Assembly (NCBI RefSeq): GCF_900232995.1
Contig: NZ_OCVX01000003.1
Location: 573,772-637,771, forward strand
Length of the DNA: 64,000 bases
DNA from: Mycobacterium simulans
Lineage (GTDB): Bacteria > Actinomycetota > Actinomycetes > Mycobacteriales > Mycobacteriaceae
Direction: 5' to 3'
Position numbers and translations under genes: made by a program. Positions 9,022 to 18,139 of the stretch are shown here, piece by piece; position 1 is the first letter of the stretch; each line of letters starts with the position of its first letter. Under the pieces are notes generated by a model. It worked only from the letters and a program-made list of their open reading frames with translations, did no database searches and was not told the DNA's origin.

Positions 9022-9621
9022 ATGAGCCGCTTCGACATCACACAGACGAACCGCGCCGTGGAACGGTTGATCGAGACGACGGAGAACCCGCGTCACCTCT
9101 ACCTGTTGCAAACCTACAACCGCCACCGTTACCTGGAAATGGCCGGCCGTTACGAGGAGATCTTCGCCCCGGACATGACCGTCGAGAAACCGGTGTACCA
9201 CTTCAACATGCTCGGCAAGAGCATCACGGTCGAAGGCGCCGAGGAGGTCAAATCCCTTTACAGCGCATGGGCGGACACGGCGCAGTGCATCTTCTACGCC
9301 GACGACGAGACGCTGGCGATCAGCGACACCATGATCGTGTCGACGTCGTTCATCTACCAGCAGACTCCCGGCAGCGTCCTGGCCGCCGAGGGCGCGCCTG
9401 TCAACCCCGCCGCCACCTATCTGGTGAAGACCGCCGAGCACATGATCTGGCCATACGACGATCATGGCCGGTTGATCGGCGAAGACGTCTGGGAGTACGA
9501 CGACACGGTACGAGAAATCATCGAGCTCGATCCGTCCGAGGTGCTTACGGTCGAACAGTCGTCGAAACTGCTCGATCCGCTCATCAAGCCGCTTCCGACG
9601 CACAATCCGTTCCTCGGATGA
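9022..9621 (+). CDS. SnoaL/NTF2-like protein, 199 aa
   Basis: A cone-fold (NTF2/SnoaL-like) protein of 199 residues beginning MSRFDITQTNRAVERLIE. It has the expected pattern of an N-terminal helix pair followed by alternating strands with aromatic residues (YLEMAGRYEEIFAPDMTVE, TMIVSTSFIYQQ). Such proteins are small-molecule isomerases, cyclases, dehydratases or binding proteins; the specific reaction is not evident. A strong purine-rich ribosome site (AAGAAAGGAAA, 9005-9015) precedes the ATG. It is the last gene of the run starting at 5896, so it probably acts on the same pathway. Confidence 0.75.
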   Translation: MSRFDITQTNRAVERLIETTENPRHLYLLQTYNRHRYLEMAGRYEEIFAPDMTVEKPVYHFNMLGKSITVEGAEEVKSLYSAWADTAQCIFYADDETLAISDTMIVSTSFIYQQTPGSVLAAEGAPVNPAATYLVKTAEHMIWPYDDHGRLIGEDVWEYDDTVREIIELDPSEVLTVEQSSKLLDPLIKPLPTHNPFLG

Positions 9622-9663
9622 CCGCACCGCACCGCAGCGAGGCTAGGGCCGATCGCGCGCCAG

Positions 9664-10470
9664 TCAGTTCGGTCGACGGCCCCAGGCGGCGACCAGTGAC
9701 CAGGTGTTCATCACGGTCGCCGATGCCGACCGCACAGCGCGTGCACGCCGATCCTCTGCCTCGGTCATGAGGCCGGCGGCGATGAGGGCTGGTGCCGCGG
9801 CTTCGGCGGTGCGCCTTTCGAATTCGAAGGCGGGTTCGCCGGATCGCGCGACCCCGCTGTCAATTTCGCCGCCGGCTAGTTCCAGGCCGGCCGCTGTGAG
9901 CATGCCGGGCAGACTGCGACCCAGGTAGGCATTCATGATCTTTGCGGATGCGAGTCCGGCGAATACCCGGTGGGTGAGCTCGGTGAGCCAGGGCGCATCG
10001 GGATGTCCACTGTAAACATGCAGCCCATGATCGCCTTCTTCGGCCAGCAGCACACCGCCCGGCCGCAGTGCGGCCGTCATGCGGCGCAGCGCGTCGAGCG
10101 GGTCGGGCAGGTGCATCAGCAGCGCCCTGCAGTGCACAAGATCGAACGCGTCGGGCTCGGGCGTGTCGGTGCGGATGTCGAGGGTGCGCACCTCGATGTC
10201 TTCCGGCAGCCCGCCGAGGTGGCGGCAGTCGATATCCGCGGCCACCACACGCCCGCCCGGGAACACTCGGCCGACGAGCCAGCGCGCAATCGACCCGCGC
10301 CCGGCCCCGACCTCCAGGCAGCGCGCCCCCGCAGAGATGTCAAGGCGCTCCAGCCTGCGGACGGTTGCCGGGTCGAAGAGCCGCTCGAGTAACGTCAGGC
10401 GCGCACTTTCCGCGTCTGCCGCGGTCTCGGTCAGGATGTAGTTGCGCTCGCCCATCTTGGCGCCCCCCAA
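9664..10470 (-). CDS. SAM-dependent methyltransferase, 268 aa
   Basis: A class I methyltransferase. Motif I LEVGAGRGSIARWL is near residues 50-63, the acidic end of strand 2 is VVAADIDCRHL, motif II is DAFDLVHCRALLMHLPDP, and RPGGVLLAEE is motif III. The C-terminal half matches the UbiE/COQ5-like small-molecule methyltransferases. The ATG at 10455 (MGERNYILTET) is an alternative start and perhaps the better one. It is convergent with the preceding SnoaL-like gene. The methyl acceptor is unknown. Confidence 0.85.
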   Translation of the reverse strand: MGGAKMGERNYILTETAADAESARLTLLERLFDPATVRRLERLDISAGARCLEVGAGRGSIARWLVGRVFPGGRVVAADIDCRHLGGLPEDIEVRTLDIRTDTPEPDAFDLVHCRALLMHLPDPLDALRRMTAALRPGGVLLAEEGDHGLHVYSGHPDAPWLTELTHRVFAGLASAKIMNAYLGRSLPGMLTAAGLELAGGEIDSGVARSGEPAFEFERRTAEAAAPALIAAGLMTEAEDRRARAVRSASATVMNTWSLVAAWGRRPN

Positions 10471-10611
10471 ATCGACGGCTGCGTCGTCGACTTCGATCTC
10501 TGCCGGGCCGAGAAGCCGGCCGAACAGCCCGCCACCAGAATAGCTTTCATCGTCACCGACGGGCGTTGCGCATGAACTCCTCCAGCAGGGTCCACCGTTG
10601 GGCGAGGGGCT

Positions 10612-11013
10612 ATGCTCGCAGTGATGCTCTATCGCTGGTTTGTTCGCAAACGGGCTCGGGTTCTATGGGATCGGCTGTCCGATCAACGTATCGATGAGAT
10701 CCCGATCGCGGACGACGTCCACTTCGTCTACCTCGGTGACCACCCGCTGTCAACGGAGTTGCACGGCGCCGACCAGATGCGCGACTGGCTGCGTAACGTG
10801 TTCTTCCGTCGCCTGCCGGGCCTGCGTTTTGAAGTGGAAGAGATGCTCGTCGAGGGCGGCCCGTGGTCGACTCGGATCGCCACCCGCTACGCGGCGCGAC
10901 GCGACGGACAGTTGGTCTACCGCGGCGTACAGTTCACCCGCATCGTATGGGGCAAGCTCGTGGAAGAACGAGTCCTGCCTGACTCCAACGCACTGTCCGC
11001 CGCGCTTGATTGA
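10612..11013 (+). CDS. SnoaL-like/NTF2-like small protein, 133 aa
   Basis: A 133-residue NTF2-fold protein: a basic N-terminal helix (MLYRWFVRKRARVLWDRLS), then DDVHFVYLGDHPLS and strands ending RGVQFTRIVWGKLVEERVL, the polyketide-cyclase/SnoaL-like_2 pattern. Two starts are possible, ATG 10612 and ATG 10624. An AGGGG stretch at 10605-10609 is too close to the first and rather far from the second. It stands alone before ansP2. The function is unknown beyond the fold. Confidence 0.7.
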   Translation: MLAVMLYRWFVRKRARVLWDRLSDQRIDEIPIADDVHFVYLGDHPLSTELHGADQMRDWLRNVFFRRLPGLRFEVEEMLVEGGPWSTRIATRYAARRDGQLVYRGVQFTRIVWGKLVEERVLPDSNALSAALD

Positions 11014-11092
11014 TGGATTGTTGGCGCGCTCGTTGCACCCGGGTGCGATAGCCTGACAGCCAGCCGTTTCTCGGGCGTTAGGAGCTCAAAAA

Positions 11093-12544
11093 TTGGGGCC
11101 ACCGCTAGACGTCGCCGCCGACCGGCTCGCCCGCGAAGACACCGGTTATCACAAGGCCCTCAAGAACCGTCAGTTGCAGATGATCGCGCTGGGCGGCGCC
11201 ATCGGAACCGGCCTTTTCCTGGGCGCCGGCGGGCGACTTGCGTCGGCGGGACCGGGGTTGTTCGTGGTCTACGGAATCTGCGGCATCTTCGTCTTCCTGA
11301 TCCTGCGAGCGCTCGGCGAACTGGTGCTGCACCGCCCGTCGTCGGGGTCGTTCGTGTCCTATGCGCGCGAATTCTTCGGCGAGAAAGTAGCTTTCGCCGC
11401 GGGTTGGATGTACTTCCTCAACTGGGCGATGACCGGAATCGTCGACACCACCGCGATCGCGCACTACTGCCACTACTGGAAAACGTTCCAAGTCATTCCG
11501 CAATGGACCCTCGCGTTGATCGCGCTCATGGTGGTGCTGTCGATGAACCTGATCTCGGTCAAGCTCTTCGGCGAGCTGGAGTTCTGGGCCGCCTTGATCA
11601 AGGTGCTGGCGTTGGTGACTTTCCTGGTCGTCGGGACGATCTTTCTGGCCGGTCGCTTCAAGGTCGACGGTCAGGCGACCGGGGTGTCGCTGTGGAGCAG
11701 CCATGGCGGGCTCTTGCCGAGCGGCCTGCTGCCCCTGGTGCTCGTCACGTCGGGTGTGGTGTTTGCCTATGCCGCCATCGAGTTGGTCGGCATCGCGGCC
11801 GGGGAAACGGCCGACCCGGAGCGGATCATGCCACGCGCAATCAACTCGGTGGTGTTCCGCATCGCGGTGTTCTACATCGGATCGACCGTCCTGCTGGCCC
11901 TGCTGCTGCCCTACACCGCCTACCGCGAACACGTGAGCCCGTTCGTGACGTTCTTCTCCAAAGTGGGCTTTGCGGGCGGCGGCAGCCTGATGAACCTCGT
12001 GGTGCTTACCGCGGCCCTCTCGAGCTTGAACGCCGGACTCTATTCCACCGGCAGGATTCTCCGGTCGATGTCCATCAACGGCAGCGGCCCCAAGTTCACC
12101 GCGCCGATGTCCAAGAACGGCGTGCCGTACGGAGGGATCCTGCTGACCGCCGGGATCGGTCTTTTCGGCATCGTGCTCAACGCCATCAAACCGAGCCAAG
12201 CGTTCGAGATCGTCCTGCACATCGCAGCGACGGGAGTCATCGTGGCCTGGGGGACGATCGTGGCCTGTCAACTCAAATTCCACCGGCTGGTGAAGGCCGG
12301 ACAGCTGGCGCGACCGACGTTCCGGATGCCGCTCGCCCCCTACAGCGGTTACCTCACACTGGCCTTCCTGGTGGGCGTGCTGGTCCTGATGTTCTTCGAT
12401 GAAGTGCACGGTCCCTGGATGCTCGGCGCGCTGGTGATCGGGGTCCCCGCGCTCATCGGCGGCTGGTATCTGGTCCGCGATCGGGTAGTAGCGGCGGCTC
12501 AAGACGTCACCGAGGCGCCTACCGTTCAGGAGATCAGCGAGTAG
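11093..12544 (+). CDS. ansP2: L-asparagine permease AnsP2 (APC superfamily)
   Basis: A 483-residue, 12-helix amino-acid permease of the AAT family importing asparagine by proton symport. The signature near the N terminus ([18 protein letters not shown]) and the GAIGTG unwound helix are present. From memory the sequence closely matches mycobacterial AnsP2 (Rv0346c) through most of its length. The start is a TTG at 11093, supported by a GGAG ribosome site at 11081-11084 with eight bases of spacing and by a family-like N terminus ([19 protein letters not shown]). In H37Rv this gene lies near lpqJ and iniC; here a PadR/molybdenum hydroxylase segment separates them. Confidence 0.93.
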   Translation: MGPPLDVAADRLAREDTGYHKALKNRQLQMIALGGAIGTGLFLGAGGRLASAGPGLFVVYGICGIFVFLILRALGELVLHRPSSGSFVSYAREFFGEKVAFAAGWMYFLNWAMTGIVDTTAIAHYCHYWKTFQVIPQWTLALIALMVVLSMNLISVKLFGELEFWAALIKVLALVTFLVVGTIFLAGRFKVDGQATGVSLWSSHGGLLPSGLLPLVLVTSGVVFAYAAIELVGIAAGETADPERIMPRAINSVVFRIAVFYIGSTVLLALLLPYTAYREHVSPFVTFFSKVGFAGGGSLMNLVVLTAALSSLNAGLYSTGRILRSMSINGSGPKFTAPMSKNGVPYGGILLTAGIGLFGIVLNAIKPSQAFEIVLHIAATGVIVAWGTIVACQLKFHRLVKAGQLARPTFRMPLAPYSGYLTLAFLVGVLVLMFFDEVHGPWMLGALVIGVPALIGGWYLVRDRVVAAAQDVTEAPTVQEISE

Positions 12545-12567
12545 GCCGCTGACCGAGCCTCCAATCC

Positions 12568-12605
12568 TGACATGTCGACATTGGTATTTCTATGGTGACA
12601 TGTCA
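12568..12605. promoter_or_regulatory. Twin TGACATGTC palindromes, probable PadR operator
   Basis: Two near-identical sites lie 24-62 bases before the PadR start: TGACATGTCG at 12568-12577 and TGACATGTCA, a perfect 10-base palindrome, at 12596-12605, spaced 28 bases start to start. The position just upstream of a PadR-family gene and the symmetry make autoregulation the natural reading; PadR proteins typically bind ATGT-N-ACAT-type sites, which fits the ACATGT core. Confidence 0.6.
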
Positions 12606-12629
12606 AAGGTGCATGGTTAAGGTGGTGGC

Positions 12630-13184
12630 GTGAGTCTCCGACACGCCGCTCTGGGACTGCTCGCACAGGAGCCCGCCAGCGGATACGACCTGCTCAAGAA
12701 GTTCAAGCAGTCGGTCGACAACGTGTGGCCTGCCACCCAGAGCCAGCTCTACGGCGAGCTCAACAAGCTGGCCGACCGCGGCCTTATCAAGGTCTCGGAC
12801 GTCGGGCCGCGCGGGCGCAAGGAATACGCGATCACGGACTCCGGACGCGCCGAGCTGTATCGGTGGATGACATCTCCGGGGGAGGATCCGCCAATTCGCA
12901 ACGCCGCGATGCTGCGTGTCTTCCTCCTCGGCCAGCTCTCCCCCAGCCAGGCGCAGGAGTACTTACAGTCATTACGGTCGCTGTCCGAGCAGGAGCACGC
13001 TCACTATCGCGAGATCCTCGACTCCTACGACTGGTCGGAAGACGACGACGCCTTCTTCGCCCGAGCGGTTCTAGAGCAAGGTCTGCGTTGGACCCAGCAT
13101 GAAATCGATTGGGCCAATTGGGTTATTGACGGCTTGAACCGGCGCACCCCGCAGGACCCGGCTCATCGACGTCGCGGCCACTAG
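12630..13184 (+). CDS. PadR-family transcriptional repressor
   Basis: A 184-residue PadR regulator. The N-terminal winged helix (LRHAALGLLAQEPASGYDLL, then NVWPATQSQLYGELNKLADRGLI) is typical, and the C-terminal half (Vir_C/PadR_C) forms the helical dimerisation domain. The start is a GTG at 12630. Two TGACATGTC palindromes sit in its leader. The 3' end overlaps the convergent nucleotidyltransferase by 62 bases. Proximity to the molybdenum hydroxylase genes suggests a ligand from that pathway, but this is inference. Confidence 0.88.
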   Translation: MSLRHAALGLLAQEPASGYDLLKKFKQSVDNVWPATQSQLYGELNKLADRGLIKVSDVGPRGRKEYAITDSGRAELYRWMTSPGEDPPIRNAAMLRVFLLGQLSPSQAQEYLQSLRSLSEQEHAHYREILDSYDWSEDDDAFFARAVLEQGLRWTQHEIDWANWVIDGLNRRTPQDPAHRRRGH

Positions 13185-13710
13185 CCAGGTCTGCACAGTC
13201 CACCGCCTCGACATCGGGGGCACTGCCCAGGTACGCGGCCGCGCCCTGATCCCCGGAGATCCGGGCCAGCACGTCGGGCCAATGCTTGCGCGCGATGACC
13301 ACCGGATGGCCCGGTCGGTCTCCGAAGAATGCCCGCGCCAGACCGCTGCGGGACGTCAATGCGCGGTCAAGGACCCGAGCTACCACCTTGGCGTCGACGT
13401 CGGGAGTATCGATCACATGCAAGGCGGCGTAGTCCGCATTCCGGCGTTCCGCCTCGACCAAACCGGCACGAACCGAGGCACTAAGACCCTGCTGCCAGTC
13501 CGGCGCGGCGATCGCGATGACACCCGGCGGAGCCGGAATCTCGGCGGCGCCGAGCACCACAATGACATCGGCGCAGCCGCCGTCGCGCAACGCGCTGACC
13601 GCGGCGTCCAGCCAGCCGTCGACCAGTATCTTCGGCTTGCCATACCGGCGGCCAGCGCCCGCGGCCAGCAAGACGCCGACGACTATCGACTCTGATAACG
13701 ACACTCTCAT
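13123..13710 (-). CDS. MocA/MobA-like molybdopterin nucleotidyltransferase
   Basis: A 195-residue NTP transferase with the pyrophosphorylase signature LLAAGAGRRYGKPK at about residues 14-27, followed by VVLGA and QQGLSASVRAG, as in MocA (CTP:molybdopterin cytidylyltransferase). Such an enzyme would finish the MCD cofactor for xanthine-dehydrogenase-family hydroxylases. It is divergent from the large-subunit gene, whose ATG is 46 bases away, which supports a role in maturing that enzyme. A similar pairing exists in H37Rv (Rv0371c with Rv0373c-0375c), but here subunit order differs. The C-terminal Gly/Pro/Ser tail overlaps the PadR gene and may be variable. Confidence 0.82.
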   Translation of the reverse strand: MRVSLSESIVVGVLLAAGAGRRYGKPKILVDGWLDAAVSALRDGGCADVIVVLGAAEIPAPPGVIAIAAPDWQQGLSASVRAGLVEAERRNADYAALHVIDTPDVDAKVVARVLDRALTSRSGLARAFFGDRPGHPVVIARKHWPDVLARISGDQGAAAYLGSAPDVEAVDCADLASGRDVDEPGPAGCAGSSRQ

Positions 13711-13756
13711 ATGATGACATTGAGCTTCTCGTCAGGCGACAACGGGATGGAGCACG

Positions 13757-16087
13757 ATGACCCAAGACGTGCAGGGGGCCGTCTCGCCCCGGTACGCCGG
13801 CACCCGGTTCCAACGGGTCGAAGACGGCCGGCTGTTGACGGGTCGCGGCGGCTTCGTCGACGACATCACCCGCCCCGGATTGCTGCATGCCTGCTTTGTG
13901 CGCAGTCCGTTTGCCCGCGCCCGAATCAACGGCATCGACGCCTCCGCCGCGCTTGCGCTGCCCGGCGTGTGCGCGGTGTTCACCGCCGACGACCTCAACC
14001 CGGACGTCAGGGAGGCCTGGCATGCCGTAGCGGGCAAGGACGTGCCGGACACCCCGCGGCCGCCGCTGGCCGAGGGCGAGGCAAAGTTCGTCGGGGATCC
14101 GGTCGCGCTGGTCGTCGCCGAGAGCCGGTATGCCGCCGAGGATGCGATTGAACTGGTTGACGTCGACTACGAACCCCTGCCGGCGATCACCGATTTCACC
14201 CGAGCGCAGTCCTCGGATGTGCTTGTGCACGACAGTTACCCCGACAACGTCGCGGGCGGGATGGCCGGGGCGCCGCCGGACGAAGAGATATTCGCGACGT
14301 CTCCCTGTGCCGTCAAGGAGAACATCTACCAACAGATCTATGCGCCGGTGCCGATCGAGACTCGGGGCCTGGTCGTTGAATGGGCGGCGGCTACCGAGGA
14401 ACTCACGCTCTGGGCATCAACACAGACGCCCCACGAACTTCGTGCGTTTTGTGCACGTCTGTTAGGCATTGCCGCACAACGCGTTCGGGTCATCATGCGC
14501 GATACCGGTGGCGGCTTCGGCCAAAAGGTCGTGCCGATGCGCGAAGACATGTGCATCATGCTGGCCGCCCGAAAGGTGCCTGCGGCGCTGAAGTGGATCG
14601 AAGACCGGCGCGAGAACCTGATGTCGGCCGGGCAGGCTCGCCACGTAAATGGAATGGCGAGACTTGCTTTTGATGAAGACGGCACTTTGCAGGCGGTCGA
14701 TATCGACTATGCCCAGGACGTCGGCGCCTATCCGACCCCCTACCCGGTGTTGACCAGCGCCGCCATTGGCATGTTCTTCCCGGGGCCTTACCGGGTGCCG
14801 AAGGCCAGTTTCAAATACAAGACGGTCTTTTCCAACACCAGCGGCCTGGCCGCCTACCGGGGTCCTTGGCAATTTGAAACGCTCGCGCGGGAGGTCCTGC
14901 TCGACATTGCAGCGCGTAAGTTAAACATCGATCCCGTGGAGTTGCGCCGGCGCAATCTGTTGCGCCGCGACGAGATGCCCTACTTCAACCCCAACGGCAT
15001 GCCCTACGACCATGTAGCCCCCATCGAGACGTTCGAGCAGGCCGTGAAAATCCTTGACCACGAAGGATTTCGGAAAGAACAGCGCGAAGCGCTGGCGCAA
15101 GGGCGCTACCTCGGCCTCGGTTTCTCGGCGTACATCGAGCCGACGGGAGCCGCAACCGGCCACCTGGCCACCGAAGGCGCCATCATGCGGATGGAGCCTA
15201 CGGGCAAGATCAACGTCTACGTCAACGGCGGGTCGAGCGGAAACAGCTTGGAAACCACTGTCATTCAACTGACTGCCGATGCGCTTGGTGCCGACATCGA
15301 CGATGTAGCCACCATCCAGGGCGACACCGCGATCACGCCGTACGGAGCCGGGACGCAAGGCAGCCGCAGCGGCCCGATGACCGCCGGAGCCGTCAACGAG
15401 GCGGGGAGCATCCTGCGCAACAAGATCGTGGCGCTGGCCGCACACCACCTCAAAGTGGCCGAATCCGAAGTGGAACTGGCGCATTCAACGGCCATGGTGC
15501 GGGATGACCCGTTGAAGACGGTGAGTTTCGGTGAGCTGGCCTACGTCGCGTATTACCAGCCACAGCAACTGCCGTCGGACATATCGCCAATGCTGGAGGT
15601 TACTGCCCGCTACGTCACCAAGGCGCCCATTCTGTGGGCCAACGCCACCCACGCCTGCACCTGCGAAGTCGACACGGAGACAGGCAAAGTCACGCTGCTG
15701 CGCTACATCGTCAGCGAAGACGTCGGGCCCATGATCAACCCGGCCATCGTAGAAGGCCAGATCGCAGGCGGGACGGTCCAGGGCATCGGTGGCGCATTGA
15801 TGGAAAACCTCGTTTACGACGACGACGGCAACCCGCTGGCCACCACCTTCGTCGACTATCTGCTGCCGACGACAGCCGAGGTACCACCCATCGAATACGG
15901 CCACATTGAGATACCCGGGCCGGGACCCGGCGGATACAAGGGTGTCGGCGAAGGCGGGGCCATCGGCTCGGTGCCCGCGGTGATCAACGCGATCAACGAC
16001 GCGCTCGCGCCGCTGGGTGTGACCGTCACCCGGCTGCCAGCCAGCCCGGCGTCGATCGTCTCGTTACTCGAAGAAGGACAGCGGTGA
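13757..16087 (+). CDS. Molybdenum hydroxylase large (MCD-binding) subunit, xanthine dehydrogenase family
   Basis: A 776-residue catalytic subunit that hydroxylates a substrate at the molybdenum centre using water. The a/b hammerhead domain comes first. GGGFGQK is at residues 251-257 and the proton-abstracting glutamate E732 lies in GVGEGG. The active-site loop reads AYRGPW at residues 366-371. Form I CO dehydrogenases have a cysteine there (AYRCSFR) that binds copper, so despite the usual coxL label this is not a canonical CO dehydrogenase. The stop overlaps the FAD-subunit start (GTGA at 16084). Gene order is L-M-S. The substrate is unknown; nicotinate-, quinoline- or aldehyde-type substrates are all possible. 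Confidence 0.92.
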   Translation: MTQDVQGAVSPRYAGTRFQRVEDGRLLTGRGGFVDDITRPGLLHACFVRSPFARARINGIDASAALALPGVCAVFTADDLNPDVREAWHAVAGKDVPDTPRPPLAEGEAKFVGDPVALVVAESRYAAEDAIELVDVDYEPLPAITDFTRAQSSDVLVHDSYPDNVAGGMAGAPPDEEIFATSPCAVKENIYQQIYAPVPIETRGLVVEWAAATEELTLWASTQTPHELRAFCARLLGIAAQRVRVIMRDTGGGFGQKVVPMREDMCIMLAARKVPAALKWIEDRRENLMSAGQARHVNGMARLAFDEDGTLQAVDIDYAQDVGAYPTPYPVLTSAAIGMFFPGPYRVPKASFKYKTVFSNTSGLAAYRGPWQFETLAREVLLDIAARKLNIDPVELRRRNLLRRDEMPYFNPNGMPYDHVAPIETFEQAVKILDHEGFRKEQREALAQGRYLGLGFSAYIEPTGAATGHLATEGAIMRMEPTGKINVYVNGGSSGNSLETTVIQLTADALGADIDDVATIQGDTAITPYGAGTQGSRSGPMTAGAVNEAGSILRNKIVALAAHHLKVAESEVELAHSTAMVRDDPLKTVSFGELAYVAYYQPQQLPSDISPMLEVTARYVTKAPILWANATHACTCEVDTETGKVTLLRYIVSEDVGPMINPAIVEGQIAGGTVQGIGGALMENLVYDDDGNPLATTFVDYLLPTTAEVPPIEYGHIEIPGPGPGGYKGVGEGGAIGSVPAVINAINDALAPLGVTVTRLPASPASIVSLLEEGQR

Positions 16088-16971
16088 AGCCCGCGCCGTT
16101 CGCCTACCACCGCCCCGGCACCATCGAGGAGGCCGTCAGCCTGCTGGCCGAGCTGGGCGAAGAAGCCAAGATCCTGGCCGGCGGACAGAGCCTGGTGCCG
16201 ATGCTGTCGATGCGACTGGCGTTCTTCGACCACCTCATCGACATCTCGCGGCTGGGCGAATTGCAGGGCATCGAGCACCGGGGTGACCAGCTATGGATCG
16301 GTGCGGGAACCACCGAGGCCAAGGTGGGCGGCGATGACCGAGTCCGGGAGGCGGTTCCGCTCCTGACCCGGGTCACTCCGTACGTCGGGCACTTCCAGAT
16401 CCGCAATAGGGGCACCCTCGGTGGGTCGATCGCGCACGCCGATGCCGCCGGCGAGTATCCGGCGGTGGCACTGACGCTGGATGCGGTGATGGAGGTGCTG
16501 TCGCCACGGGGGCGACGCGAGATAGCCGCAGCGGACTTCTTCGCCGGCCTATGGGAAACCACGGTGGAGCCCGATGAAGTACTCACCGGGGTCCGATTCC
16601 CGCAGTGGAATGGCAGATCCGGCTTCGCGGTCCACGAATTCGCGCGCCGCCACGGCGATTACGCGATCGCCGGTTCAGTCGTTGCGGTCGAGCTCGATGA
16701 AAGTGACCGGGTATCCCGCTGCGCGATAGGGCTGTTGGGTCTGGGCTCCACGCCCAAGCGCGCAACCGCGGCAGAGGAGGCGATGATCGGCAAGCCCGTC
16801 GGCGACCTGGAGCCTGCGGAGATCGGACGGGCCGCCATGACGGGACTCGACGATATTCCGACAGACCTGCAAGGGTCGGCGGCATACCGCGCTCGGGTGG
16901 GCGCAGCCATGACGGCGCGCGCCTGGACCCACGCCGTCAACGAAGCAACAGTGGGGGCAATACATGCATGA
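16084..16971 (+). CDS. Molybdenum hydroxylase FAD-binding (medium) subunit
   Basis: A 295-residue flavoprotein passing electrons from the Fe-S subunit to an acceptor. The FAD-binding motifs AGGQSL (residues 32-37) and TLGGSIAHAD (from T111) are intact, and the C-terminal CO_deh_flav_C domain is present (SRCAIGLLGLGSTPKRA). It starts with a GTG overlapping the large-subunit stop by four bases, and its own 3' end overlaps the small-subunit start by eight bases. The three genes therefore form one translationally coupled unit. Confidence 0.92.
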   Translation: MKPAPFAYHRPGTIEEAVSLLAELGEEAKILAGGQSLVPMLSMRLAFFDHLIDISRLGELQGIEHRGDQLWIGAGTTEAKVGGDDRVREAVPLLTRVTPYVGHFQIRNRGTLGGSIAHADAAGEYPAVALTLDAVMEVLSPRGRREIAAADFFAGLWETTVEPDEVLTGVRFPQWNGRSGFAVHEFARRHGDYAIAGSVVAVELDESDRVSRCAIGLLGLGSTPKRATAAEEAMIGKPVGDLEPAEIGRAAMTGLDDIPTDLQGSAAYRARVGAAMTARAWTHAVNEATVGAIHA

Positions 16972-17437
16972 ACAATCAGTCCGGTTGACGGTCAACGGAA
17001 CTCCCACTGCGGCCAGTGTTGAACCGCGCATGACGCTGGCGGACTTCCTGCGGGACAAGTGTGGACTCACCGGCACCCACCTCGGCTGCGAACACGGGGC
17101 GTGCGGCGCTTGCACGGTGCTGGTGGACGGCGATGCCGTGCGCTCGTGCCTGCTGTTCGCGGTGCAGGTCGACGACATGGAGGTGACGACGGTCGAGGGT
17201 ATCGCCTCGCCCGACGGCGAATTGTCCGCGGTTCAATCAGCCCTGCGGGAGTGCCATGGCCTGCAATGCGGCTTCTGCACCCCGGGCTTCGTCATGTCGA
17301 TTACCGCACTGTTGCGCGACCACCCGGATCCCACCGACGAGGAGATACGCGAAGGGCTGTCCGGGAACTTCTGCCGATGCACCGGTTATCAAGGGATCGT
17401 CGCCGCGGCTCGTCGGGCCTCCGAGATAATGCGGTAA
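16964..17437 (+). CDS. Molybdenum hydroxylase 2Fe-2S (small) subunit
   Basis: A 157-residue iron-sulfur subunit. The plant-type ferredoxin cluster uses C42, C47, C50 and C62 (CEHGACGAC and RSC). The second, all-helical cluster uses C102, C105, C137 and C139 (CGFC and FCRC). All eight ligands are present, so electron transfer should be functional. The ATG at 16964 overlaps the FAD-subunit gene. Length is standard for CoxS/CutS proteins. Confidence 0.94.
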   Translation: MHEQSVRLTVNGTPTAASVEPRMTLADFLRDKCGLTGTHLGCEHGACGACTVLVDGDAVRSCLLFAVQVDDMEVTTVEGIASPDGELSAVQSALRECHGLQCGFCTPGFVMSITALLRDHPDPTDEEIREGLSGNFCRCTGYQGIVAAARRASEIMR

Positions 17438-17539
17438 CACTTTGTCATCGGCGGTGTTTCAAAAACGCGTCCCTCCTCCCACCTCGCGCCTCCTGCTGCG
17501 TAATCTGACCATCGATATCTCAGATTTCGGGAGGAGGGC

Positions 17540-18094
17540 GTGCGGGTATCGCAAAAGGCACGGTGGGGACTGGCCGCTCTGGCGGGTGCCGCGCTGGTAT
17601 CCGGGTGCAGCACCACCATTGACGGAAGGCCTGTCGCCGCACCCGGGTCGGGACCGACCGAGCCGTCTTTCCCGACATCCAGGCCGCCGACGCCGCCGCC
17701 CACCGGCTCGGCACCACCGACAACGCCGGCCAGTCCCACCGCGCCGGCGGGCGCCATTCCGCTTCCACCCGACGAGAGCGGTTACGTCTTCATCGAAACC
17801 AAATCCGGCCAGACGCGCTGCCAAATCAACAAGGACAGCGTCGGCTGCGAAGCCCCATTCACTAACTCCCCCATAAAGGACGGCGAGCACGCCAACGGCG
17901 TCCACATCACCGCCGCAGGCTCCGTGCAGTGGATCCTGGGCAATCTCGGCGCCATCCCCACCGTCACCATCGACTACCAGACCTACGACGCGCAGGGCTG
18001 GACCATCATCGCGACTAAGGACGGCACCCGCTTCCAGAACAACGGCACGGGCCACGGCATGTTCGTCAGCATCGAGAAGGTCGATACGTTCTGA
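17540..18094 (+). CDS. lpqJ: Lipoprotein, LpqJ-like
   Basis: A 184-residue exported lipoprotein. The signal peptide ends in the lipobox LVSG-C with the acylated cysteine at residue 23. A Pro/Thr/Ser linker to about residue 75 is followed by a compact domain (DESGYVFIETKSGQTRCQIN, two cysteines likely disulfide-bonded) that resembles other mycobacterial Lpp/Lpq domains. Length and position between ansP2 and iniC fit lpqJ (Rv0344c), so I use that symbol with moderate certainty. It would be anchored on the outer face of the cytoplasmic membrane. The ligand is unknown. Confidence 0.8.
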   Translation: MRVSQKARWGLAALAGAALVSGCSTTIDGRPVAAPGSGPTEPSFPTSRPPTPPPTGSAPPTTPASPTAPAGAIPLPPDESGYVFIETKSGQTRCQINKDSVGCEAPFTNSPIKDGEHANGVHITAAGSVQWILGNLGAIPTVTIDYQTYDAQGWTIIATKDGTRFQNNGTGHGMFVSIEKVDTF

Positions 18095-18139
18095 GCTGTT
18101 GGCCAAGCGTTACTGGCTGGCATCAGTACCATCGGTGCC

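Noticed and set aside
11105..12502. 465-codon frame antisense to ansP2
   Set aside because: A highly polar H/Q/E/R-rich product is the usual reverse shadow of a membrane protein.
13757..17437. Calling the molybdenum hydroxylase a CO dehydrogenase
   Set aside because: The active-site loop is AYRGPW and lacks the cysteine that ligates copper in form I enzymes.
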